From Coffea arabica (taxonomy: Eukaryota > Streptophyta > Magnoliopsida > Gentianales > Rubiaceae), in contig NC_092312.1 of assembly GCF_036785885.1 (NCBI RefSeq), positions 12,356,001 through 12,420,000 on the forward strand: 64,000 bases of DNA. The letters run 5' to 3'. This document shows, one piece after another, positions 1 through 12,651 of the stretch (position 1 is the first letter of the stretch; each line of letters opens with the position of its first letter). Made by a program: the position numbers and the translations under genes. The notes under the pieces are model-generated. The model was not told the origin of the DNA, made no database searches, and saw only the letters and a program-made list of their open reading frames with translations.

Positions 1-424
1 TTGATTTACTTGAGCATAAGAGGAAAACTGCATAGTACCTCAACCTAGTGTTTGATGGTCTGGTACAACCCAAGTTGGAATAAGCAGCTTTAAAATAAAA
101 AAAAAAAAAAGTTGGAAAAAGCAATCATTAATCTTTTCCTTAGACTTGAGATTCTGTTGGAGCAGCATAGTTTGATTGGTGGGAACTATACATTGCCTAT
201 GGTCGTATGTCGTATTTTGATGGTGACGCAATTTATATGTCCACTATTTTAAATTTGGATCAACCAAAACTGAAAAAGATTGAATCATTTTTTACTTGCA
301 AAAAGATAACAAACCTAAAGATGGATCGACAAAACTTGTGAGTTGCATCAATGGATAAGATATTTTTTAAGTAGGACCATTATTGAAACTAAAAATTGAT
401 AGGCTTCTCAGGAATCACTACCAA

Positions 425-427
<3 letters not shown>

Positions 428-467
<40 letters not shown>
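428..467. repeat. (AT)20 microsatellite
   Basis: Uninterrupted alternating A and T for about 40 bases, read directly. Confidence 0.95.
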
Positions 468-470
<3 letters not shown>

Positions 471-1544
471 GTCAGTCGAAGACACAGACACGTATTAGTA
501 TATACTATATAGTGAGAGAAAATATAGAAATATTGTAGTCAGTAAAAATAAAATTAAATAGCATCTGAGTACTCATTTAAATCGGTGTTTTCTGGCCCTA
601 TTAAAAAAAAAGAATATTGACTGATGTTGTTATACTTTGCAGTTTTTTTTTTTTAATTAATTCAACTGGATATATTAAAAGGTTTTTCTTTTTAGCAGCA
701 AATGAGGTGTAGAGACGTAGAGTATCGGTTGAAACCGTTCGTATATAAAAAGCATTATGGAAGAAAATAAAAAACGAGGCAGGTGGCAGTTCTATATTTA
801 AGCCAAGTCAGAAAGTAGAGAAATGGTTGCAACAAATTTAACTAATATATTCCCCACAAGCATACGTTATAGCTTTTCTGCAAGTCATTCTAGGTTTTAG
901 CAAAAGAAACCCCAAAAAATATGTAAAGGGCAATTCGTAGTATGATCCAGTTCTTGGCAAATCTTGCCATATAGCTGTTCGTTAAAAAACCAATTGGTTT
1001 TTCTCTTTTTTTTTTTTTCTGAACATAATAATGCATTTCATAGTTGAAAGAGTAATTCTTATGCATAAATAAACTGTTGCTGACGTTCTCTTTTGGGCTT
1101 CTTTCTAAAACGACTTTCTTGCAGACCAGGCTTTTTGCCCTCTGGAATGGAAGCTGACTCTGATTGGACATGATCCTAGAGATTGAGTTGGTAATAAGTG
1201 AAATTTCATTCTAGTGTGAATATCAAACAATTTGGGTAGATTTTGTAATATTAGCAGTACATCCAATGACAAAATACTAAGAATAATACACTGATTCTTT
1301 TTTTTTTTTCCCACCCACAACAATTCTTTTCTTTTTACTCTCTCTTTTTTTTTCATTTTTTTTTTGGTCAGCAACGATACATTTGTATAATATATTCTAT
1401 CCTAATCTAGGGAGAGAGGGAGCCTAAGAAGGTTGTTGTAGGGGCTAGCGGGTATACAAATCCAACTAGATCAAGGGAGTGCTATGGCACAATTCTTAGA
1501 TTTTTTTTCGCTGCTGGTGAGATTTTGAACCCTCATCAACAGCA

Positions 1545-1570
1545 CAAGGAGGGACTTAAGTCCCTCCTTG
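1545..1570. repeat. Perfect 26-bp palindrome
   Basis: CAAGGAGGGACTT is followed at once by its exact reverse complement, with no spacer. A partial echo (AGGGACTTAG) follows at about 1576. It lies near a tRNA-B-box-like stretch (TTTTGAACCCTC at about 1524), so it may belong to an old short retroelement, but no element boundaries could be drawn. Confidence 0.9.
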
Positions 1571-2480
1571 CCATTAGGGACTTAGATTTTTTTTTTTTTC
1601 ATTTGGGTACATCCTTTGTTTAAACTTACACCCATGAAAGTCATACTTCGGTTTGTCTTATTATATTGTACGTTTTTCCTTTGGTTTGGGGAATATAGCC
1701 GTACTAAACATTATTGTCGTTTCCGCCTTGTTCAGGGATTAAGATTCAATTACCATTCGGTCACCCAAGAAACTGCCAAGAACATTATTAACTTTTTATC
1801 TCTGTGTGCTCTCTAAGACTCGCACTGATCATCCAACATATTTATTTGCATGTCCATGTTTGACACTCTTTGTCTTCTCTCTATTTTCTTTACCTTCTAA
1901 GGCAAGAAATTAAGAGTGAAATTCATGCAGTTAATTTTACGTAAAAATGTTGTTGAGCATCTTTCTGATGATTTAAAACTCCATTCTCCCAGAGACTTTT
2001 AAACAGACGTGGTAACGCTTTCATCTTGAAGCAATTATTAAGAAAAAAAAGTGATTGAAGATTATTGTATTGATACCTAATGATGTTTTGATACAGTAAG
2101 TGATACCATTTGATTGGAATATTATTTTGTCTTCCAAAATTTTTTTTTTTTAATGGTGTCTTCTAAGAAACCACCGGCCTAGTGTAGAAAATAGAAATGG
2201 TACCTGGGCCAAGGTTAGGTGATTGATTGTTCACTAGTTTGGCAAGCTTATTCAGGAGCAGGTTAGCTGGAGGTGGAGCTGAACAAGATATGCACCGTTT
2301 ATTTTAGTTGCCAGTTATGCTAACTGATTCAGACTAGTGATCAGAAATGTTGCTATTGGAGCACCACTATTTTTATTTTTTTTGTTGGCTGGATTCTGGA
2401 AAAAAAAAAAAAAAGACAGATAATGTAGATATGAGTATGGTGGCATCTATACATGATTAACAATTTGTTATTGTAGGCAG

Positions 2481-2649
2481 TTTTGTTTGGATAGAGTATT
2501 ATTTGAAATAATTACTGTAACACTTTTTTGTGATGTGATATGATGTATGCGAGATAAAAAGGTGATTGGAAATATAAAAGGTGAGATTAAAAAATGTGTT
2601 GATGATGTAAGCGAAATATTATTTGAAAAAATTTGATATCCAAACAAAG
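2481..2649. mobile_element. Tourist-like MITE, copy 1
   Basis: The left end TTTTGTTTGGAT is matched by ATCCAAACAAAG on the right. The core GTGATGTGATATGATGTATG..GAGATAAAAAGG is the family hallmark seen throughout this window. No coding capacity. Confidence 0.75.
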
Positions 2650-2799
2650 CAGCAGGAAAATTTAAATGCGAACCAGCAAGAAAAGAAATTGTTAAGCAGT
2701 GTTATAATTTGGTTCTAATTGTTTTTTGGTTAGTGAACGACAAATTATAATTTGGGTATATAAGTTAACCTTCTTATACCGTCATTGTTTACATTTGTT

Positions 2800-2985
2800 G
2801 TTCGACAAGAGATTATTTGAAATATTAGTTGGAATAATTACTGCAGTACTTTTTTATAATGTGATGTAATGTATATGAGATAAAAAAAAAAGATTAAGAA
2901 GATCAAAATGTGTGTTGAAAAATGTGTTTGTGATATAAGGAAATAATTTTTTAGAAAAAAAATTAAAACAGAAACACAAGTATAA
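2800..2985. mobile_element. Decayed MITE copy
   Basis: The core (attatttgaaat, taatgtgatgtaatgtatatgagataaaa) matches copy 1 but the terminal inverted repeats are lost. Confidence 0.5.
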
Positions 2986-4073
2986 TTTGACACTAGAGGT
3001 GTGGTGATTTGGAAAATTATTATGATTCGTTTATTTGTATAAATTTCACATAACAATGAAACTGAAATTTAAATAAGAACCTAGGGGGATGTTTATTAGT
3101 TGCACTCACGCCTTTTGGAATGTGCCTCCTTATCAATCTCAGACAATTTGGTTGCCGAAAAATTTCATAAACCTGTTCTTCTTTACTTTTTTTTTTTTTT
3201 GTTAATTAAATCAGGATTAACTTTCTTTTTTCTGCAGCTTTATCTTAACATTTCCCTGTTAATACAATTTTCGTGCATGTTAAGCGAAGGATTAGTCTAT
3301 GCCTATGTTGGATTGTTAGTTTTTCTTTTTAAACAGCACTATGCCTACTTTAGTAGGTGAAAAATGTTGGATCAACAGTGTGAAAAATCAAAAGAACGAA
3401 TCATTTACTTCCTGAAATTTAGAACATTCAGAAACAGTTAAGAACCACCACAATAATTGTGAATCCTTAGTAACACATTATTGTCTCTCATGACCTATGA
3501 TTCCATTATCTCAAACAGCCCTACCAAAAGGGAAGAGATGTGATGATTTATTGTCCCACCAGCAAATAAAGGTTACGACAAAAACATGGACATACCCCCC
3601 CCCCCCGCCCTATTATTCTTCACTCCCACTGAAAATTAACACAATCGCACAAACAAATATGCTAAGATGAGCAAAGGGTGCTAACTCTAAAACAGTGGCC
3701 AGGTATATGTTGTCTCCATGCCTGAATTAGTAATGAGTGGCAGTCTGATTCCTGGTTCCAGTTGGTTCCCCATTTCCTTCTACTGGAAAATGAAAGTTGG
3801 TTCGCATATTAATTTCAGTTCTAGTGAAAAAAGCAAAAAGTTTGGTTGGTGACGAGGCTAATGATCATGTTCTTGCAATGGCTGCTGAAAGAGTCTAAAA
3901 ACGTTAATCTGGTAAAATTAAGAGTCTGATTAATCAAAGCTATCCTTCTGGTCCCGGCCGGTCATCAAATGCATGAAATCAATCAGTTGAAAAATCAACT
4001 GGTCATAAATCTTTAAATCGACTAAAGTTAGTGGACTGAGGAAATACGTGCCAAAATATTTTGTTTGAAATCT

Positions 4074-4343
4074 TCAGAAATGCAGTTCTATATAGGGGTA
4101 CGGTAGCAGTTCACCTGGACTGCGGGGCTCAGTGTTTTTGGCTCTTGTTACAACTATTTGATTGGTTGTGGTTACTGTGGATGAGAATATATACAGGCAG
4201 CGGCCTAGACTAGAGTCCCCAGGCTGAGATTTAAAGCTGGAGCGTCGTGCATTTTTCTGTTGCAAGATGCAACGTAACGCTGACAAGAAAGTAGCCAATG
4301 CAAAGCACACCTGAACAAGAAGAATTGATAACTCAAATTTCAT
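4074..4343 (-). CDS. Candidate small secreted peptide, unrecognised
   Basis: From the first ATG (4341-4343, minus strand) the frame gives 89 residues. The start, MKFELSILLVQVCFALATFL, is hydrophobic and signal-peptide-like. A cysteine- and basic-rich middle and a tail ending in PYPYIELHF follow. The frame is open further upstream but without another ATG. No family is recognised, there is no clear TATA box at a sensible distance, and the gene-poor surroundings make a chance frame quite possible. Transcript data would decide. Confidence 0.2.
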   Translation of the reverse strand: MKFELSILLVQVCFALATFLSALRCILQQKNARRSSFKSQPGDSSLGRCLYIFSSTVTTTNQIVVTRAKNTEPRSPGELLPYPYIELHF

Positions 4344-7300
4344 GCAGATTAGCCGGTTGAATTGATGGTTTTCCCCTCTTCTTCTCTGTTTGTTTACCTT
4401 GTTTCGAAAACTAAGGTATTGCAATTTACATTTTTTTTTTCCAATTTGATCAATTCTCTAACTCTTTGTTTATTTTCTCTGGATATTCCCAGTTAATATT
4501 TCCTTGATTTCACGATCTTGACACACAATGACAAAAAAAAAAAAAAATGTGCCAGAAGAGATAAGGTTCCAAAACAGAAGCAACAAAAACTACACATGCA
4601 AGCCAAGCCCTAGCCATCAATCACTGTCCACGCATATAGGTTTTTTGTTGCACTTTCATTTTCTTTTGTCGCTTGGCCTCGAGGGCATTCAACTCTCTCT
4701 CATTCCAGGCATTATATATATATTCTGCGCGGTTTCTAAAGTGTTTGAATCCTTTGAGATAAAGCCAATTAAGAACCATGAATTGATATATTCTCATTTG
4801 GAAGCCCATTACTCGGTGGTTGACAAAATCCGTAATAGTGAACTTTAAAGATTACTTTGGATTCATGTGTGTCTACTGTCTAGCCAAGCCGAAAGGAACA
4901 AGAATTGAATAATGCATGGTTACTCGATAAATGCATCATCCTAGCTAAACGAATTTCAGCTTTATAGAGATTAATTATTTCACTATCATGATAGAATAAT
5001 TAACACCATTATTGTGATGAGCGACCAAGTTTGATTTTCCAACCTAATGTAGCCTTCCTCGTTGTTAAGTAGCCCATTAGGTACTCCACTTTCAATAACT
5101 TATCTTTCTTGGGGTGGGTTGATAGCCATTAGGTGAGCTAGGGCCCCAAAACTCATCCATCTTCCCATATCCCTCTCCTTTATTCCATGCGAATGACAGT
5201 TGAATATATAGGTCTTCTATAGATTAACACCAAATATGGTCGTTCAACATTTGAACAAATAGGTTATTTGGTAAGCTACCCAAATTAACTAAAGATTAGC
5301 CAGTCAGCAAAGTGTTTAAAAGGATCCATTAAGTGACTTAAGAATGCCTATAGCATACTTGGTCATCTATTCCACAATACCTAATGTTTGTGAGTCAAAT
5401 GCATATTTCTGTTTGCTCGTTAGATATTCTTAAGAGTATGCATTATAAAAATAAATAAAAGTCTTGGTGTCAAGGATCATCAATTTGCTAATTTTTCTTT
5501 ATGTTGTAATCATTGGTTGCTAAACACGATAGAACAACTGTATTGCAACGACTGTAACTGAAACTTCCCTTTTCTAATTGCACTATAACAAATTAAATAC
5601 AATTACTACCGGAAGTGTTAGTAAAGTTCATATCCTTTTTCTGATCGAAATTTTGGTAAAACCATGCACTTGAAATTTGCCAAAAGAAAAAAGTGACTTG
5701 AAAGGTACCCTTCACTAGCTTCTTTTAACTCCTCCTTTCGAAACAGGCTGTTAATCATGTGCTTAAGTACATCCATGAAATGACCACAAGAGAAGCCATG
5801 AGGGAATCTATTTCCAAGTCCAGACCACCACCAATTAATTAATAAGTAACAAAGTTGAGGGAAAAGAGGGAATTTCCCACAAAAGAAGAGAAAGTTGCCG
5901 GAGGATGCAAAAAAGAACATTTCCCACAAGAGCTTGCAGCGTTGCTTTTCCGCGCAAAAGGGGCTCAATTTTGAATCAAGAAGATGGTGGCATCCTTCAA
6001 AAAAAAAAAAAGAAGATGGTGGCATGGCAATTGGCCTTCAAGAGAGGTGGGGTTGAATGAAATCATAAGAGATGACACCTTTTAATTGAGATAGTGAAGA
6101 ACAAACTCAATTGGTTGGTGAACACATTAGCTTTCTATTATATTTTCTTAGTGTCTATCTTTCTTCTATTATAATGAACTTGGGTATACTTTTGCCTCAA
6201 AGTTTGTAAAAGGCTTGATAATGGGGTCCCAAAGAGATCTCTGTGGGTGAGTTCCACCTGGTAGCTCCTAATCTTCCAAGATTGAAAAGGGGTGACAGCA
6301 GCCATATAAAAGTATCTCAGGCGTATAAAGAAATGTGAAAAAGAGTAGATCATCATTGGATTAGTCTGGTGATTGCTTTAGTCCTTTTATTTGGGCCACT
6401 ACTAGGCTATTAGCATCAAAGCTACTATAAAAACCTCCATTTATCTTGTTCTACTTTCCCGTCCTTCTGATCTTCTTCATTTTTTCTTTCCCTATGCCGC
6501 CCATGTTTTACTTGAGAGAGAATAGAAGTATATTCTTGACCTCAACACAGCAATGACCTGGCTTCGCAAATTGAAAGGAAACAAAATTTTAAAAATTAGT
6601 TAAGTTATTCCCTAGCTAGGTTGAGTCTAGACCTGGTTCAAAAACAAACTTATGCAAATCTAGTATAGTATTAATTTATCATAGTTTTCTGTATATTATA
6701 GCATTCAAACCTTTTAGTTGCTTTTTCAACGATTAGATTTTTGTAATATGAAGTTAATGCTATTTTACATAGCACAAGGAAGTAGTATAAAAAAATGATG
6801 AGTAAAGTTGATTCATATTGATTATAGAATTGCAAATTCATTGATCGGGCTTAGATTAGAAATAGGACTCCCTACCTAGCGATCACTTATTGTTTGGATT
6901 GTGAGTTTTGCAGGAAATTTTGTAATATTCTCCTATCAAATTTTTTAATTACTTTTTTACCTTACAAATAATGTCAAATTGTTATCATATATATATATAT
7001 ATATATATATACAAAATTTTCCCTCTAATAGCCAGAGTGAGTATGAAGGCATAAGCCTACAAGGACATAATTCCTATCCCATAATCTATCACGGTTTGCA
7101 TTCTTTAATAATGCTTATCTGTAGCACAAATGGTAGTTAGAGGATGTTTAACGGTTCTCATTCTAGTGCTAATGCCTTTAAAGATATGATCCACTGAGCA
7201 TAATTGCTGAATAATATTCAGCTTCCTTGGGTTCTAAAGAATTCCCATTTCATATAGAATATTTCTCCGGTGATGGAACCGAGGGACGCCTAGCCTCGAA

Positions 7301-7444
7301 CATGTTCCAAGCCAACTTTTTCTTTTCTTTTTTTTTTAAAAATTTTGTTCATTTCTTTTTTAGAATGTTAGTTTGAAGCCAACTTGCCATTTCATATGGC
7401 CAATACACGGTGGCCAAGCTTCACTCTCACTTTTGTGTCCTTCA

Positions 7445-8590
7445 CAAAGGGATAGGTGCAAGGATCGTAGACAACTTAAGAGGGGAATGAATTAGGTTGA
7501 TTAGAAAAATAATCAAGTTATGGGTATTTTTTGCTCGATATGAAATTTACCCTCTTTTCTAAATGATCACACAATGAATATTCAATCAATGAACAAAATC
7601 ACTTGAGAGAAGTAGAAGATATAAGTAATTTAAAGATCACAAAATAACAATAAATAAATAAGAAGGGAAGAATTGCAAACCAATTGACTACCAAGCCCCT
7701 CTTGAGCTTGTAGATCAATTCAAATAAGATTCTTCAAATTAATGAAATACAACCAATCTTGTGTATAAAGGAAGGTTCACTTCCTCCTTGTCCCAAACTC
7801 CACTCGATCAAATTAGGAAGTTTTACTATCTCTCAGGACAATACTCACAGAGTTACATTATTGAAGTATTCACTTACAAATGAAAAACTTACAACGAATT
7901 TTAAACCATTAAAACTACAAATCTTTCTTGAAGAGTGTTTTCTCACTAAAACTACTCTATATTTTTTGTATCTTCAGTGTACAAAAGTTGTTTGGAGTTT
8001 CTGACCATACTCTATTTATACAAGACCAAGAAAGTGCTTCATTAATGCTTCCAACGAATAGAAAGTAGTTGAACAGTCAACTAGTCGTTGGGGTATCGGA
8101 CGTCCGGTCTGTCTGAATTTCGTGTCCGACAGTAGACAGTGAGTGTGAGAGAAATTCTTTAATTCTATCGGACATCCGGTGCTTGCGTCCGAAAGCAGAC
8201 AATGAGTTAGAAGGAATATCTCAATTCTATCGGACGTCCGGTATTGTCTTTGTGAGCGTCCGACAGTTTTCATCGAGTTTGAATGATCCTATCGGACGTC
8301 CGATATTTGCGTTCGATCGAGGTTAGTGAGCTAGGGAGAATGTCTTATTTCCTTCGGACATCCGGTATGGAATTCTTCATGCTTTCGAAGTTACGCAATG
8401 ATTATCGGACGTCCGATCCTGTCTTCACAAGCGTTCGACAGCTTTCAGCAAACTTTGTTTCTTTCAATTGCACTTGATCTTTGAATCTGATTTGCTTCAT
8501 AACTGAAAGGATCATTGAGAAGATATTAATATCATCCATTTGTTTTGTAAACATCAAAAACTAGTGACTAAGATTAACAATAAGCGGTCT
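7445..8590. repeat. Repeat-derived block around a minisatellite
   Basis: The stretch begins with a phrase (aagaggggaatgaattaggtt) of the kind found in dispersed plant repeats and ends with tttgttttgtaaacatcaaaaac. Between them lies the GGACGTCC minisatellite. No coding frame or terminal repeat could be established. Assignment to a transposon is inference. Confidence 0.4.
8095..8445. repeat. Minisatellite with palindromic GGACGTCC core
   Basis: Six diverged units begin at about 8095, 8167, 8229, 8291, 8353 and 8404, so the spacing is 72, 62, 62, 62 and 51 bases. Each unit opens with a form of ATCGGACGTCCGGT; units 4 and 6 have the perfect 14-base palindrome ATCGGACGTCCGAT. About 30 bases later most carry a second motif, GCGTCCGACAG or a variant. 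Units 2 and 5 have GGACATCC instead of GGACGTCC. Confidence 0.85.
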
Positions 8591-10029
8591 CCAAATAATG
8601 GAGGTCATAATTGCCTAGACACATGGAGAATAAGATGTTGTCGCATAATAAGATCTTGTCACGTTCATAGATTATCCTGGAACGTACATAAACAATTCTA
8701 ACCGCAAAGAATTAATCCTATACACACCAAAAAAAAAAAAATTAACAGCACCATCTTAGGTAATAACATGAATAGCCCTCTTGAAAGGGACAAAAAAAGA
8801 AGGGAAAAAAAAAGTTAGCATCCCTCTTGTGTATTATTGGAGACATTTTGGAAGCTTGAATCCTTATTCGTTATGTCGCCCAATGCCATGTCGAGGGCGA
8901 CCGGAGTTTGAACCATTAAATTTAACACTACTTTCATAAGTAGAAACCACCACTCACATTGCACATTATATTACCAAAAAGGGTTAGTACAATTTTAGAG
9001 TTTCAATTATTCAAGATCTTACAAGGTGGCATAGTGCATATTCCACAGTTGTGTCGTAAGTGCATGATGCAATGAAATATATCTGCTTTGTACAAATACA
9101 CTACTGTTTCATAACATTCAAACGCATGCATGAAAGACATAGAAGCATGGCTTCAACTAGAAAGCCTTCCAATGGCTTATACGGAAGAATGCAATGCTCG
9201 TTAAGTTTAGGCAGAACTCAGTAGGCGGAGAGAGGACGTTGGGGAATACTCTCAAATAATTCTAAAGAATGCATGAAAATCGAACCACTACTTTTAAGTG
9301 TACACATGAATTAATGAATGAACATACCGATTTGGGAGCCCGACGATAGAGTCCCCAACAATTTAGGATGTGGACAATCTGTAGATTTATTTGTTTATTT
9401 ACATTGTTGTTCTTTTATTTTTTTTTTCCCTTTCGTTATGTTTCCTTATATTATATTCATGTGCAAAGAAAAGAATTAATAATCTTTTTTGCATTATTTG
9501 TGTGAAATTTTTATCATACTAGTAGTTTTAGATTTATGACAAATTGATGCACATTTGAAATGCATTTTTCATTAATTTAGACTCGAATATGTATATATGT
9601 ATATATATATGTATATAATAATTTTACGCTAGAAGTATTGAAAACATTAATCTAACCTTAGAGTGAGCGAGCGGAGGCACTCCCCTCCCCCCTCCTCCTT
9701 CAAATTCTTGAAATTTACTTTTACATAATTATTGAAGAAAATTTGAATTATGCCATGCACAAAGATATTTTCCTAGAATTGAACTCGTCCTTCCCAAATC
9801 TTCCGTGTATACAGGTTCCCGCCCCCAACCCTCTTAATTGCTTGGCTTGGCTCCTCATATCTATTTTGTCTTTCATATTTTGTGGGTCAACTTGTCACTA
9901 TCAAATCCAATTTCTAACACTATTGGGAATCCATGTATGTCTGATGGGAATGGATAGGGATAACAAATCTAGAGGCCTACACCATGACGACCTGAGAAAA
10001 CGATGTCCCTCGTCTTAACTTACTACTAC

Positions 10030-10030
<1 letters not shown>

Positions 10031-10074
<44 letters not shown>
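10031..10074. repeat. Compound (AT)8(GT)14 microsatellite
   Basis: Read directly: AT repeats at 10,031-10,046 pass without a break into GT repeats to 10,074. Confidence 0.95.
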
Positions 10075-10077
<3 letters not shown>

Positions 10078-12242
10078 AACTTACTGCTATATAACCAGGG
10101 ACTTAATTCTCTTATACAGCACTTCCACTCCATGCAAGAATTTTCCCCTGCGGCCATCGTCTCCTCTCCTCATAGCTAGAGCGCCCTCCCACTACCAACC
10201 ACCCACTTAACCCAGCCAGCGTTATGATTTTAGTGCCCATGATTTCTTGCAGTAAAAGCCATTATGGCCGTGGTAAATTGAAGGTTGGTTGTTAGTTACG
10301 ACGAACACGGCACCACTTTAATCTTCTTCAATAATCTATGGCGGATCAGGAAAGTAACAATCTAACAATAATATAACTAAATTCACCACCGTATCAATAA
10401 TGATGAATATTTTTCTCAATCATAACGATCATTTTACTTTAGCCCCATATTCTGCAGCAGGGTTAATTCACGCGCTGACTTTTTTGTACATTTTTTCTCC
10501 AGCACAAGCAAGACAAGTGGCATCGACAGCCATGCTCGATCTTTATAATTGCTAGAGACAAACTCGAGTGCCCATATTTTATTGCAAGTCAATATTTGAT
10601 ATCATTACGACAATTTTCTCTCAAAGGTTCTTCATGCCATGGATGGGCATGCAGGTGCATGCGTGCAGGAGCATGATCATAAGCTAACGTGCGTGCGCAA
10701 CCAAGGACTTTTCTTTTCTATTTTATTTTTTGATTAAATGAAAAAAAAAAAACCCCTCACGAAATTCCAATTTCAGGTGACCGAAACATGACTAGTCAGA
10801 ACCAAAAAAATTTACATGAGGTTTTTTTTTTTCTCTGGTTTTGGTTTATTTATATATAAGTATATGCTTCATGCATGCTTGTTTGAGCACGTAATAGCAA
10901 CGAGATTTCTCAGTATCATGGGCACCAAGTAGAGTGATTTCTTCTTGATGCACAATAGTTCATTTCAGCATAATAGGAGGCAAAAAGTAATTTATCCCAT
11001 CATTTCTCAATTACGTTATAACTTACTCACATCACATACTAAGCAGTACGTTATAACTTACGGTAATTTTTCTTCAAAAAAATACATTCCAAATACTAAC
11101 TTCTTATATTTTAACTGTCATCGACTAATAAGTTACTCGAAACGTATGTGGCAATCCTAATCTTTACAAATTCTTTAAATTAAATTAGTTAAAGTTACTC
11201 TTACGTAGCTTGTCTACGACGGAGGCATGCTAGAAATAATCAATTAGTCCAGAAAAATCCAAAGATGGAATCATGGAGTGCGTGAAACAAACGCATCGCG
11301 CAGGCTATATTGGGGTTTTACAAGATAAATGTGATGCTAGAATGTAAATAAATTATCTCAATTATTTCGTCTCGTAAAGCGACCGGCCCACGTGGACGAA
11401 CTGGTCGATCGGTTTGTCTCAAACCCGGTCCATGATTGATTATTTTTGAGAGAATTATCGACCGCTTGGGTAGAGTGGAGTGGAGTACGGATTCTGGACC
11501 ACTTGGGCACATAAAATAGGAAATGTAAAACGGAAAAAAAAAAATCTTCAAATAATTCACATACATAAATGCTATGGTATTATTGCAAATAATATCTTCA
11601 AATAATGCAAACCCACTTTTGCAGGAAGGCTATTGGAACCTGCAAGGAAGAGGCCACTGGGGCTATTTTTTGAAACACGAAAAAGAATTATTCTCATTAA
11701 TTATGGTTCCGTTCATCTATGATAGAAAAAGAAAATAATGACGTAAGCAAGTTTATATTAAATATTTGCAGTTAATCACTTAATTGGGGAAGTGCCTTTT
11801 CCTGATTGGATTTCTGAAAAATGCAATTTTGTTATCCAGTTGTGATATAATTTGCTGTACTTTTCTTAATAGCGCAAACCAGTTTCAGGTTCTCATAAAA
11901 GAAAAAGAATTTAAATAACCTCATGGATGCCTTTCTTTTTAAAGAATTTTTTTTTCCTTTTTTGGTTTTCTGTAGGACCAAGGTCTATGCCCACACAATT
12001 GGTGGACTTAAATTGAATTTTCACGCGACTGCAAGTGCAAAAGAACAAATCCATGAAGAGATGGTGTGCAGCCGCCAAGTCTGAAATCTTTAGTACATGG
12101 CCTGTCCGTAGCAAGCTTCACTATATCTGCTCTGTCTTCCTGCCTACTTAAAGAAAATCATCAATCATGCAACAAGGGACGCTATAAATTTTAAGGGAAT
12201 TTAATTTAAAAAAAAAGAGATATATTTTATAAAAGGGGTCCT

Positions 12243-12412
12243 CTGTTTGTTTGGATTGAGCATTATTTTCTCAATTTTATTTACTTATATCATCATTACA
12301 ATTTCTAATACATCTTTTTATCTTTTTAATTATCTTTTTATCTCACATACGTCACATCACAAAAAGTATTACAGTAGAAATATCCCAAATAACTTACAAT
12401 TCAAACAAACCT
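12243..12412. mobile_element. Tourist-like MITE, inverted orientation
   Basis: Ends CTGTTTGTTTGGATTG and CAATTCAAACAAACC pair. The core reads on the opposite strand to copy 1 (TCTCACATACGTCACATCACAAAAAGTATTACAGTA). Confidence 0.8.
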
Positions 12413-12511
12413 AGTTAGACATGACTCAAAAACTGAGAATTTTCAAGAAGCATATCAGAAAATTCTGTACTCACAGTAGTGCAAGAATTTCCTTCAGCAA
12501 TGGACCGGTCT

Positions 12512-12651
12512 GCCTTGTTTGGATTGTCATTCTTCAGTCAAAAATTTTTTACATTTTTTGTAAATGTATTTTTAAATTATTTTTTTAATCTCACATACAT
12601 CAAATTACTGTTATATATATATTTTTAAAAAAAAAATAGCAATTCAAACGG
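12512..12651. mobile_element. Tourist-like MITE, short subtype
   Basis: Starts GCCTTGTTTGGATTG and ends CAATTCAAACG. The TCTCACATACATCAAATTAC core places it in the shorter, roughly 140-bp subtype. Confidence 0.7.

Larger units (their letters stand above)
1..7444. other. Gene-poor region with transposon remnants
   Basis: No open frame here has recognisable homology, plausible exon structure and a good start together, apart from one weak candidate small peptide listed separately. The stretch holds an AT microsatellite, a perfect palindrome, two MITE copies, a run of 12 C (3595-3606) and a second AT microsatellite (6987-7011). A TATA-like ACTATAAAAAC lies near 6424, followed by a pyrimidine-rich stretch, but only a 20-codon frame follows it, so any transcript there would be non-coding or very small. 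Confidence 0.6.

Noticed and set aside
1500-1570. tRNA B-box-like phrases here and near 8,905, 14,525, 44,845 and 60,975 (SINE or tRNA gene)
   Set aside because: No matching A box, acceptor stem or poly-A-bounded element could be laid out at any of them.
4528-4848. Plus-strand frame of 106 codons with poly-Lys start
   Set aside because: It opens on a poly-A run and shows no domain; likely chance.
5618-6025. Minus-strand frame of 135 codons
   Set aside because: No recognised family, a start inside a poly-A/poly-T context, and no promoter or splice support.
8095-8445. Repeat-spacer pattern resembling a CRISPR array
   Set aside because: The units diverge along their whole length, spacing varies, and the setting is a plant nuclear genome.
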